Of a stretch of DNA of 64,000 nt, positions 25,145-33,225 are shown piece by piece. The first letter of the stretch is position 1, and every line of letters begins with the position of its first letter. The position numbers and the translations under genes are program-made. Location of the stretch: contig CALFBH010000007.1 of the NCBI GenBank assembly GCA_937951615.1, positions 62,001-126,000 on the forward strand, given 5' to 3'. Source of the DNA: an uncultured Saprospiraceae bacterium (GTDB taxonomy: Bacteria > Bacteroidota > Bacteroidia > Chitinophagales > Saprospiraceae). The notes beneath the pieces are model-generated. The model was given only the letters and a program-made list of their open reading frames with translations. It was not told the origin of the DNA and did not search any database.

Positions 25145-26347
25145 ATGCAAAATCACGCCGTACTAGAAAAGGCGCACCTGCTCATGCAGCAGGGCCGCTT
25201 TAAAATGGCTGAACAGGAGTTGCGTCAAAGCCTTGCTTTGTACCGCTCTAATGCAGCCACACGCGCCATGCTCAGTTCCTGCCTATTGAGGCAAAAGTTA
25301 ATCGCAGAAGCGCTTCATGAAGCAAAAGAAGCTATTAGGCTGGAACCGACGAACCCAGACCACTACCATATACTTAGCCAGGTGTATCTGGAACAGGAAA
25401 GATACGCCAAAGCAGAAAAAATCATTCTTGTCAGCCTGAGTCATCAACCTGCAAATGCAGATTATTTGTATGTACTGGCTACCATTTACTTTCAACAACA
25501 ACAATGGGAAGATGCCCTAATTGTCTGTGAAACCGGACTAAACCTCAGTGCGGAACATATCGACAACCTCAACCTCCGCGCTCGCATTCTCAATCGGATG
25601 GGAAGATATGAAGATGCCAATATTACTTTTGATATGGCATTCCGAGGTGATCCTGAAAATCCTTTTACTTATGCCAACCGTGGATGGGCTGCCTTAGAAC
25701 AACAAGAATATAATCTGGCACTCGATTCTTTCAAAACCGCACTTTCTTATAATCCTGAACTTGAATTTGCACGTACCGGACTGGTGGAAGCCATTAAAGC
25801 ACGGTACATACTATATCGAATGTCTTTGCAGTTCAATTATTTATCCAATACTAAACTTCAATCCATTAGGGTATTGCTGGTGGCGGGACTGATTTTATGT
25901 GTTAGTCATTCGATTGCCTTATTGCCTTTTTATCTTTTGTTCGTGCTATTCATTTGGTTTGCAGATGTACTTTTTAATGCTTATCTACAGTTGTATCCTT
26001 CTACCGCACAGATTTTATCTAATACTGAACGTAATGTTTCCTTGCTTTTTGGAAGCATGGTGACTTTTGGTATTTTGAATCTTATCTTCTTTTCAATTAC
26101 TGGATTGAACGTATTTCAAACGGTCTGCCTTGTGAGCCTTGGTATGCTGTTTCCGCTGACGAATGCAGTGCGCACAACAGACCATCGCAGGCGTCCGGCT
26201 CTTGCCGTTATTGCAGGTATTATTGGTGTTGCAGCTATCGCTGCCAATTTTTACGAAAGTTTCTATGTGCAGGTACTGGAAGTTATTTTCTTCCACGTCA
26301 TTCTTGGTTACGCCTGGTATGAAAGTTTTCTGACAAATGGAGAGTAG
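25145..26347 (+). CDS. TPR-repeat membrane protein, 400 aa
   Basis: Residues 1-225 contain about six tetratricopeptide repeats (for example AMLSSCLLRQKLIAEALHEA, AYANRGWAALEQQEYNLALD). The C-terminal 165 residues contain five hydrophobic helices (about 235-255, 256-275, 295-320, 322-340 and 355-380) with an intervening loop. It should be an inner-membrane protein with a cytosolic TPR domain. It directly follows the TPR-AAA+ ATPase; the two TPR proteins could form one complex at the membrane. No substrate is predicted. Confidence 0.78.
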   Translation: MQNHAVLEKAHLLMQQGRFKMAEQELRQSLALYRSNAATRAMLSSCLLRQKLIAEALHEAKEAIRLEPTNPDHYHILSQVYLEQERYAKAEKIILVSLSHQPANADYLYVLATIYFQQQQWEDALIVCETGLNLSAEHIDNLNLRARILNRMGRYEDANITFDMAFRGDPENPFTYANRGWAALEQQEYNLALDSFKTALSYNPELEFARTGLVEAIKARYILYRMSLQFNYLSNTKLQSIRVLLVAGLILCVSHSIALLPFYLLFVLFIWFADVLFNAYLQLYPSTAQILSNTERNVSLLFGSMVTFGILNLIFFSITGLNVFQTVCLVSLGMLFPLTNAVRTTDHRRRPALAVIAGIIGVAAIAANFYESFYVQVLEVIFFHVILGYAWYESFLTNGE

Positions 26348-26593
26348 CTAGTGCTTTCAGCACTAAGTTTTAGTGCATATTAGCAAAATAGGAAAATATC
26401 GAATATCGAACAGATGAATATTGAATATCGAAGTAGTAGTAGTTAAGATGAATGATGAACATTTAGAAAGGAAGAAATGTCAAGTAAAACTGGAATACTG
26501 AGGTGAATTGGATGGCAAAATACTTCGAAATTCGGTGTTCAATATTCGTTATTCAAAAAATATACCATTTTATTTAGTGCCGAAGACACTAGT
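26348..26593. repeat. intergenic inverted-repeat element, copy 2 (empty site)
   Basis: This copy runs from CTAGTGCTTTCAGCACTAA to CACTAGT ending at 26593, with inner words GAATATCGAACAG and TTCGGTGTTCAATATTCG forming imperfect arms. It matches copy 1 at 7478-7868 at both ends and has a single TAAGTTTTA (26374-26382) where copy 1 carries the 109-bp insert. It fills most of the 314-bp gap between convergent genes. Confidence 0.65.
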
Positions 26594-26661
26594 GACTAGG
26601 AATTGGTGTATTGGGGAATTACTGGACTTTGGACAATGGGGGTAGCTAAACTTAAACTTAT

Positions 26662-27270
26662 TCATCTGGTTCGCAAAAACTTAATTTCCAAGTCATTCAG
26701 TTTTTTAAGTTGAGCTAATGTATGCTCGACTTCGGACTGCCGAACAGAAATTTCTAACAAACCACTATCGCCAAACTCCTGCTTGACGATATTCAGTTTC
26801 ATTTTTTTGACCAAATTCATCACATCACTCATAATGGCATAACCAAAACGAAGCTCGTAAAGGTTGTTTACCGTTTTTTCAATCTTTTCTGCCTGCTCAA
26901 AAGCGTCTTTTGTCGCCAGTTTATAAGCATTGATTAAGCCAGGCACACCGAGTTTTGTCCCACCAAAATAACGGACAACAATAACCAGAACATTCGTCAA
27001 GCCAAAACTATCAATCTGCCCAAGAATAGGACGTCCTGCTGTGCCGGAAGGCTCGCCGTCGTCGTTTGCCCGAAACTGAAGTCCATCTGTACCCAGTCGC
27101 CAGGCAAAACAATGATGCCGAGCTTTTGAATGCATTTTTTTGACGCCTTCTGTACAGGCTTTGATGTCTTCCGAGCTATACACAGGGTAAGCATAAGCCA
27201 GAAATTTGCTGCCTCTGTCTTTAAAATCTCCTTCACTTTCCGCTGATATCGTGGTGTATTTGTCGGTCAT
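26662..27270 (-). CDS. YigZ/IMPACT-family protein
   Basis: A 202-residue protein of the UPF0029 family (bacterial YigZ, eukaryotic IMPACT). The N-terminal domain has the expected motifs ARHHCFAWRLG (about 51-61), ANDDGEPSGTAGRPIL (about 69-84) and VIVVRYFGGTKLGVPGLINAY (about 96-116). The C-terminal domain corresponds to DUF1949 (MNLVKKMKLNIVKQEFGDSGLLEI). Length is normal. The role is not settled in bacteria; the eukaryotic member modulates GCN2. It is transcribed toward copy 2 of the inverted-repeat element. Confidence 0.9.
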   Translation of the reverse strand: MTDKYTTISAESEGDFKDRGSKFLAYAYPVYSSEDIKACTEGVKKMHSKARHHCFAWRLGTDGLQFRANDDGEPSGTAGRPILGQIDSFGLTNVLVIVVRYFGGTKLGVPGLINAYKLATKDAFEQAEKIEKTVNNLYELRFGYAIMSDVMNLVKKMKLNIVKQEFGDSGLLEISVRQSEVEHTLAQLKKLNDLEIKFLRTR

Positions 27271-27378
27271 GTATTGAGTTGATTAAGTGATTGGGTATAT
27301 TGAGTAATTGAGTTGATTGTATTAATAGTCTCTCTTCTCTCAACGTAGTGGTCTCGCTTCTCGCAGCCGAAGGCGGTC
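27271..27378. repeat. TGAGTTGATTA and GTGGTCTCGCTTCTC word repeats
   Basis: The 108-bp gap contains imperfect words TGAGTTGATTAAGTGATT and TGAGTAATTGAGTTGATT, then CTCAACGTAGTGGTCTCGCTTCTCGC. The second set resembles the repeats at 29818-29922. Confidence 0.45.
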
Positions 27379-28263
27379 TCATGTAGAAAGTGCAATTAAA
27401 ACAATAGACAAAATTGCCAGTCCAATGCCAAAAAGATTGATTTTTGACAACCTTTCGGTAAAAATAACCCAGGCCAATAAGGCTGAGAGAATGATAATAC
27501 CGATATTATTGACTGGAAATATAACCGAGCCTTCCCAGGTGCCATCCAATATTTCTAATAAAAAATGCAATGAAAAATAGTTGGGAACACCCAAAGCCAA
27601 ACCTGCGAGCAGATTTTTTAATGCGAATTGAGCTTTACCCAAAAGGATACTACCTAACATGATAACAGCACCAATCGTACCAGCCGTTCCAAATATGAAA
27701 ATAGAAAAACGAATGCCGCCTTCATCGCCCAGTACACTCATTTTGACATATTGCAATAAGCTTTCTGCGCCGCCACAACAGATGAACACATAAGCAGGAA
27801 GGAGTAACATCCACCAAGGCCAGTTTGCTTCATTTTTATCTTCAACCTTCCGGCGATTTACCAATAAAACAGCCAGTAATGCCAAAATAATGCCCACGAT
27901 TTTAACTGCATTGACGGTTTCATTATACATCCAGATTGCAAAAATAACCGTAAGAATAATGGACATTTTTTGAATGACAATGGCCACTGCAACTCCGAAA
28001 TGTTGCACAGTCAGTGCCACAAAATAAAAGGTCGAAATAAACAAAATCCCCAATCCTAGCGCGTAAGGAAACCACTCTTCTTTCCAAAAATCAGCTTCTA
28101 CCGGCACTTCTCCAATCAACAAACTTCCTGTAGCCACGCAGACAAAATAATTGATGACAATAGCCTGAAAGCTATTGACCTGTTTTTGCTCAAATACTTT
28201 GAACAACAAGACAATAATCGTTGAACTCAGGATAGAGCCGGCAAGGTAGAGTAAGTGGATCAT
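27379..28263 (-). CDS. EamA-family (DMT) transporter
   Basis: A 294-residue integral membrane protein with ten hydrophobic helices in two EamA halves. The first half includes IVINYFVCVATGSLL and AIVIQKMSIILTVIFAIW; the second VPNYFSLHFLLEIL and IGIIILSALLAWVIFTERLSKINLFGIGL. This is the drug/metabolite transporter fold. Substrate unknown. The gene lies between two word-type repeats and has no functional link to its neighbours. Confidence 0.85.
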   Translation of the reverse strand: MIHLLYLAGSILSSTIIVLLFKVFEQKQVNSFQAIVINYFVCVATGSLLIGEVPVEADFWKEEWFPYALGLGILFISTFYFVALTVQHFGVAVAIVIQKMSIILTVIFAIWMYNETVNAVKIVGIILALLAVLLVNRRKVEDKNEANWPWWMLLLPAYVFICCGGAESLLQYVKMSVLGDEGGIRFSIFIFGTAGTIGAVIMLGSILLGKAQFALKNLLAGLALGVPNYFSLHFLLEILDGTWEGSVIFPVNNIGIIILSALLAWVIFTERLSKINLFGIGLAILSIVLIALST

Positions 28264-28265
28264 GG

Positions 28266-28420
28266 TTTTTGGTGATTGGTGATTGGTGATTCGTGACTGG
28301 TGATTGGTGACCTGGTGACATGTGATTGGTAACTAGTGAGTGTTTTTTTGCGGAGCAAAAAACGTTACCAATTACCAATCACTAATAAACCAATCACTAA
28401 TTACCAATAAACCAATCACT
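28266..28420. repeat. GTGATTGGTGA word palindrome with TTTTTTGC-GGA-GCAAAAAA core
   Basis: Left arm: GTGATTGGTGATTGGTGATT-type copies (28268-28340). Core: a hairpin TTTTTTGC / GCAAAAAA at 28344-28362 with GGA loop. Right arm: complementary ACCAATTACCAATCACTAAT copies (28366-28420). The whole forms an imperfect palindrome of about 150 bp between the EamA and TlpA-like genes. Confidence 0.65.
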
Positions 28421-29780
28421 AATTCACCCCCGCTTCATCAAAAAGCGCGAGTAATTCATCTTTTGCTGAAGGACGTGGAGCATCTGCGGAGACAATATTG
28501 CCTTCTGCATTGACCATGATAAATCGCGGAATGCCTTCAATGGCATAACTCTGTACAAAATCCGATTTCCAGTCCTTATCAGAAATAACCTGTACACCTT
28601 TCAATTCTTTATCTTCAACCATTTTTTTCCATTTTTCAATGTCTTTTTGCTGGTCAATAGAAATGCTGACAAACTCGATGTTTTTACCATGATGGGCTTT
28701 TTCCATTTCTTTTAAATACGGAATTTCAGCCTTGCAGGGTCCACACCAGGTTGCCCATACATCAATGTAAACATTCTTCCCTTTGAGGTCACTCATAGAA
28801 ATATCTTTACCATTTACATCCTGATAAACAAATTGAGGAGAAGGTTTACCTTTGATTAGATTTTTTATCAATTCATGCTTTTTAGTCAGCTTTTCTTTGA
28901 GTTCTTCATCTGTACTCATTGCCATAATGGATTGATAAATTTTTTCTGATTCTTCATCGCCTGGACTTACAAAGTAAGCAAGTTTTCCTAATAAAGCATT
29001 TCGAAGGGCAGGACTTTTTAAGCCTTTTAATCTTTCAATAAAACTATCGGTGTCATGATCGTCAAGCCAGCCCATTTCATGCTCTGTCGCTATGTGTCGG
29101 TAGTTTTCAAAAATATTAAAGTCTTCATCATTATCATAATCAAATCCCTCTAAGGGTTCCATAAAATCAGGCGATAGAATGACCGTATCTTTTTTTGCAA
29201 AATATTTATGGTAACGAGGGTAGTTATAGATGGCTTTAAGGTATTCGTATCTAATGTTTTTTGCTTCGTGTTCTTGAAATTTCGGAGATACTGCTGCTGC
29301 GGTCAGAAATTCCTGTGAACTAGCACGAACTTTACTTATTTCTGCTAAAAAATCAGTTTCTTCTAAGGCATATAGCTCTTTAACGGGGAGCAATATTTCT
29401 CCATTATGTTTAATTTTTTCGAAAATAAAATTATTGTTTTCCGCGCCAATACCTGAAAAATTTAAGGAAGCCAAATAATCCTCCATATCCACAGCTAATT
29501 TTAAACTGTAGCCAGGTTCAATATAGATATGAACAGATTTTTTACCATTACGCAGTCGATAATATCCGACGGGCAATTGCAGCGTATCAGAGAAATTGCC
29601 ATCGGCATCGACTTGTATTTTTTCAGCCACTTCACTACCAGAAATACTGATAATTTCGTCAAGTTTGTTGTCTATTTTGCCAGATAAAAATGTGTCGGCT
29701 AATTTAGTTTCGACATTTACAGCTTGTTTACAAGCTGTAAATGTTGCAAAAACCATCAATATGAGTAGTATCTTTTTCAT
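28419..29780 (-). CDS. TlpA-like thiol-disulfide oxidoreductase lipoprotein
   Basis: A 453-residue lipoprotein (MKKILLILMVFATFTAC, Cys17). The N-terminal half (20-300) has a DUF4369-like beta domain and helical linker, common in Bacteroidota thioredoxin lipoproteins. The C-terminal thioredoxin domain contains DVWATWCGPCKAEIPYLKEM with the CxxC at about 344-347, and the cis-Pro region YAIEGIPRFIMVN at about 417. It should act in the periplasm, reducing or isomerising disulfides, or in heme/cytochrome maturation. Both active-site Cys residues are present. A clear word repeat lies downstream of the stop. Confidence 0.88.
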   Translation of the reverse strand: MKKILLILMVFATFTACKQAVNVETKLADTFLSGKIDNKLDEIISISGSEVAEKIQVDADGNFSDTLQLPVGYYRLRNGKKSVHIYIEPGYSLKLAVDMEDYLASLNFSGIGAENNNFIFEKIKHNGEILLPVKELYALEETDFLAEISKVRASSQEFLTAAAVSPKFQEHEAKNIRYEYLKAIYNYPRYHKYFAKKDTVILSPDFMEPLEGFDYDNDEDFNIFENYRHIATEHEMGWLDDHDTDSFIERLKGLKSPALRNALLGKLAYFVSPGDEESEKIYQSIMAMSTDEELKEKLTKKHELIKNLIKGKPSPQFVYQDVNGKDISMSDLKGKNVYIDVWATWCGPCKAEIPYLKEMEKAHHGKNIEFVSISIDQQKDIEKWKKMVEDKELKGVQVISDKDWKSDFVQSYAIEGIPRFIMVNAEGNIVSADAPRPSAKDELLALFDEAGVN

Positions 29781-29817
29781 AATATTGAAATGTAAATAAA
29801 TTATTCAAACAAGTTAT

Positions 29818-29922
29818 AAAATCTCACCCCTCGCAGGCGAAGCCGGTCTCTCCTCCCACAGCGAAGCCGGTCTCTCTTCCCGCAGCGAAGCGGTCTCGCA
29901 ATGCCGCAAGGCATGGTCCCTC
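29818..29922. repeat. GCGAAGCCGGTCTC direct repeats
   Basis: Three imperfect units of GCGAAGC(C)GGTCTC with flanking CTCCTCCCACA/CTCTTCCCGCA spacers fill the gap between the TlpA-like and NhaC genes. The GC content is distinctly higher than the surroundings. A partial relative is at 27330-27378. Confidence 0.6.
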
Positions 29923-29923
29923 C

Positions 29924-31363
29924 TCACTCTTCTGAATGATAAAAACACCCAATCCCCAAAATAGCCAATAAGGGCGCAATGACCAAATTGATAAGAGAAA
30001 GAAACTGCCAATACCAGTATTCAGCAAATGGCACGCCAAGTAAAGTGACCAGAAAAAGAGCCGTTGGCGACCAGGGAATCAGGCTTTCCAGCATCGTCCC
30101 ATAATCTTCTATAGAGCGACTCAATACCTTGCGTTTGATTTTTAGTTGATCGTATTTTGACTTGAAGGCTTCCCCCACAATAAAACTAGTGGCGTATTGA
30201 TTGCTGGTCATGGCATTGGTCAGCGCACTGGAAACCAAAGAAGACAAAATAACGGCAACTCGACTTTTAGCGAAAGCGAAAACTTTCTTTACGATAGTTG
30301 GAATAGCATTGATCCTGTCCAGCATTCCAATATAGAGAAAAACAAACAAAGCAATAATCGCTGGTTCGCTGAGTGCATACAAGCCACCCCGATTGAATAA
30401 TTTACTGATATTTTCAGGTATTTCAGCTTGCCATACCGCCATATTGGTGTCAAAACCTTTATAAACAGATTGTATAATATCACTCAAAGTATAATTTTGA
30501 AACAGCAAAGCCAACAGAACAGCCGCTATACTAGAGGTCAGCAAAACAGGAAGAGTAGGCGCTTTTTTATAAGAACCAATCAATACAATAACTACTGGCA
30601 GAATGAGCAAAATATTAAAATTGAATAAGGACTGAATGTCATTTAGCGTAGTCTGAACCGCTGAAAAATCTCCATCTGTTATTGCTGGAGGATACATAAA
30701 ACCCATGATGGTATAAAGGACTGCGGCAATAAGAGCGGAAGGAAAAGTCGTGTACATCATCGACTGGATGTGCTCATATAAATCCACATCCGTAGCCAGC
30801 GCAGCCATGTTAGTTGTGTCGGACAAGGGCGAAATTTTATCTCCAAAATAAGCTCCGCCAATCACAGCTCCTGCTACGATAGGCATGTGTGCATTCACTG
30901 CCAAAGCCACACCAATGATAACCACACCAACTGTACCGACCGAACCCCAGGAAGTTCCGGTAAATGTAGAAAACAAAATAGGAATAAGAAAAGCCAGCAC
31001 ATAAATGAAAGACGGGCTGATGACCTTGATGCCATAATACACAAACATCGGTATTGTACCAGCAATCATCCAACTACCAATTATAATGCCTATAGCAAAC
31101 AGAATGAAAATGGTAGGCAGGGCTTTGGTCAGTTTTCCCATTGCCGATTCAATGATTTCGTCCCAAGAAAAGCCAAGATAGGCGAGATGTGCGGCAGCAA
31201 AACAAGCAGCTGAAATAAAGACAATCTCTAGCGGGAATTTGGACTGGTCAAATGCATAAGGGCGAAGTACGAGTCCGTAAATAATAAGGACTAATAAAAA
31301 TAATACAGGTAAGGAAGCAGTGCTGAGGCTTACCGATTGATGTTTTGGCTTTGACATATTCAT
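29924..31363 (-). CDS. NhaC-family Na+/H+ antiporter
   Basis: A 479-residue membrane protein with about 11-12 hydrophobic helices. Family features include FTGTSWGSVGTVGVVIIGVA (about 141-160), GAYFGDKISPLSDTTNMAA (about 176-194) with the ion-coordinating polar residues, SALTNAMTSNQYATSFIVGEAF (about 395-415) and IPWSPTALFLVTLLGVPF (about 440). These match NhaC sodium/proton exchangers. Length is normal. It is divergent from the SRPBCC gene and alone in its transcript. Confidence 0.9.
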   Translation of the reverse strand: MNMSKPKHQSVSLSTASLPVLFLLVLIIYGLVLRPYAFDQSKFPLEIVFISAACFAAAHLAYLGFSWDEIIESAMGKLTKALPTIFILFAIGIIIGSWMIAGTIPMFVYYGIKVISPSFIYVLAFLIPILFSTFTGTSWGSVGTVGVVIIGVALAVNAHMPIVAGAVIGGAYFGDKISPLSDTTNMAALATDVDLYEHIQSMMYTTFPSALIAAVLYTIMGFMYPPAITDGDFSAVQTTLNDIQSLFNFNILLILPVVIVLIGSYKKAPTLPVLLTSSIAAVLLALLFQNYTLSDIIQSVYKGFDTNMAVWQAEIPENISKLFNRGGLYALSEPAIIALFVFLYIGMLDRINAIPTIVKKVFAFAKSRVAVILSSLVSSALTNAMTSNQYATSFIVGEAFKSKYDQLKIKRKVLSRSIEDYGTMLESLIPWSPTALFLVTLLGVPFAEYWYWQFLSLINLVIAPLLAILGIGCFYHSEE

Positions 31364-31524
31364 TGATTTCAGACAATGAATGTACGTGAATTAATGAATA
31401 TGCCCAAACACTTGCTTAGAAAAGCACTTGCGCTGACTTTCCTGGACTTTATTCTGGGAATAATTAAAAATTTAGCGCAGATTACCCTATTTTCATAGTA
31501 TCTTTTAACTAAATATATAAATGA

Positions 31525-32115
31525 ATGAAAATTTTGAAATATTTGCTTTATGCTATCATTGGGCTTGTCGTCATTTTTTTTGCCATCGGACTCATAAAAT
31601 CCTCAGTGAATTATGGACATGAAATCACCGTAAACAAACCTATTAAAGAAGCCTGGGCGGTGACTCAGGATCAATCAAAATATGCACAATGGCTTGAGGG
31701 CTTTAAAAGTATGGAATTGATCAGTGGAGAAGAAGGAGTTGTGGGGAGTAAGTATAAAGTTATTGTTAATCCGGGTGAAGGACAAGCTGATTTTGAAATG
31801 ATCGAAACCCTTGTTGACATAAAAGAGTTTGATTATGTGAAAATGGACTTTGATAGTGAGGCTATGGAGTTTAAGCAAACCATTTCTTTTAAAGAAAACG
31901 ATGGTAAAACCACTGTAAAAACAGATTCCAAGGTTATTGGAAAAGGTATTATGTCACGGTCAATATTTGCGATTATGGAAACACTTGGCGGTGCTTTTAC
32001 CGCTCAGGAGACTAAGAATATCGAAGCCTTGAAAAAAGTAATAGAAGAGAATAAGACAGATTATTATGCTGTTCCCGAAAAGGAGCTTGATTCAAAGGAA
32101 AAAGATCCTGAATAA
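31525..32115 (+). CDS. SRPBCC-family membrane-anchored protein
   Basis: A 196-residue protein with an N-terminal membrane helix (residues about 5-25) followed by an START/polyketide-cyclase-like domain. Typical segments are HEITVNKPIKEAWAVTQDQSKYAQWLEGF (beta strand, helix) and GSKYKVIVNPG, with the C-terminal long helix IMSRSIFAIMETLGGAFTAQE. Such proteins bind hydrophobic ligands. An Asp/Glu/Lys tail follows. It is convergent with mltG, only 13 bp apart. Confidence 0.78.
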   Translation: MKILKYLLYAIIGLVVIFFAIGLIKSSVNYGHEITVNKPIKEAWAVTQDQSKYAQWLEGFKSMELISGEEGVVGSKYKVIVNPGEGQADFEMIETLVDIKEFDYVKMDFDSEAMEFKQTISFKENDGKTTVKTDSKVIGKGIMSRSIFAIMETLGGAFTAQETKNIEALKKVIEENKTDYYAVPEKELDSKEKDPE

Positions 32116-32128
32116 AACAGAAAAGCAG

Positions 32129-33136
32129 TCATTCCCCTCGCATTCTGCGTGCCTTATGGTAGCGTCGGGCATTAATAAGATGTGCTTCATAGGTTCGGGC
32201 AAAAGCATGATAGCCAGATTGATCTGCTTTGGCGCAAAAATACATATAGTCATGATCTTCTGCGTCCAGCGTTTTGTCTATAGTAACGATAGAAGGAATA
32301 GCGATAGGTCCGGGGGGCAGTCCTTCATACATGTAGGTATTATAAGGCGATTTCGTTTTGGTGTGTTTTTGTAATAGGCGTTTGATGCCCCAGGCTCGCA
32401 TAGCATACACAACGGTCGGGTCTGCTTGCAACTTCCAGCCGGGCGTTTTCAGTCGATTATAATACACTCCGGCAATTCGGTCTTTTTCGGCATCCTGATT
32501 GGTTTCTTTTGCCACAATAGAAGCTAAAATAATCACTTCAGTAGGTGTCAAGTCCATTTTTTTGGCTTTCGCCAAACGGGTTTCCGTCCAAAAACGTTTG
32601 CTTTCGCTGACCATACGTTTGCAAAGTTCTTCAGGACTCGTATTCCAGAATACTTCATAGGTGTTCGGAATAAAAGCTGCCATGATATTATCGGGTGTAT
32701 AGCCTAATTGTTTTAAAAAAGAAACGTCTGTAAAAGTCTGCATGAGTGCAGCAGAATCAGGCTCGATGAACGAAGCCAAATGCGCAGCCACTTCCTCCAT
32801 CAGCCGTTTATGGTGAATAATGACCCTTAGCGGAGCTTGCTTGCCCGTCATGAGGTGCTTGAGTAAAGCAGGATTGCTCATGCCATTTTGCAATTCAAAT
32901 CTGCCATTCCGAGGTTCAAATTTTTTGCGATAAGCTTGTTTTAAAAAAGTATTTTTATCCAATAAAACACCATCTTTTTCTAAAATGCCAGCCACCTTAT
33001 CTATACCTGCACCCTGTGGAATATGCAGATAATAAGTTGCCGCACTGAACTCAATATTCTTTTTGTGATAGGTGTAATATAAATATCCACCTATCAGGAG
33101 AGCTGCCAGCAATAAGACTTTTAGCAAGTGCTTCAT
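32129..33136 (-). CDS. mltG: endolytic peptidoglycan transglycosylase MltG (YceG-like)
   Basis: A 335-residue protein with one N-terminal membrane helix (7-22) and a periplasmic YceG domain. The LysM-like N-terminal part is followed by the signature ILASIVAKETNQDAEKDRIAGVYYNRL. The catalytic Glu lies in KET (about 208) and is followed by LQADPTVVYAM and YNTYMYEGLPPGPIAIPS. It cleaves nascent glycan strands and sets their length. Length is normal. It lies upstream of the adhesin on the same strand. Confidence 0.92.
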   Translation of the reverse strand: MKHLLKVLLLAALLIGGYLYYTYHKKNIEFSAATYYLHIPQGAGIDKVAGILEKDGVLLDKNTFLKQAYRKKFEPRNGRFELQNGMSNPALLKHLMTGKQAPLRVIIHHKRLMEEVAAHLASFIEPDSAALMQTFTDVSFLKQLGYTPDNIMAAFIPNTYEVFWNTSPEELCKRMVSESKRFWTETRLAKAKKMDLTPTEVIILASIVAKETNQDAEKDRIAGVYYNRLKTPGWKLQADPTVVYAMRAWGIKRLLQKHTKTKSPYNTYMYEGLPPGPIAIPSIVTIDKTLDAEDHDYMYFCAKADQSGYHAFARTYEAHLINARRYHKARRMRGE

Positions 33137-33225
33137 TTAACTTTTGAACTAATCGTTTTTCAATTCTTGTCCGCAAGCTAATAAAAAAGACTGAAAGCCC
33201 AAATTGGATGCTGTTAGCCTTTTGT

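Noticed and set aside
29814..30039. Short frames on the minus strand across the GCGAAGC repeats
   Set aside because: They arise from the repeat sequence and the antisense of NhaC.
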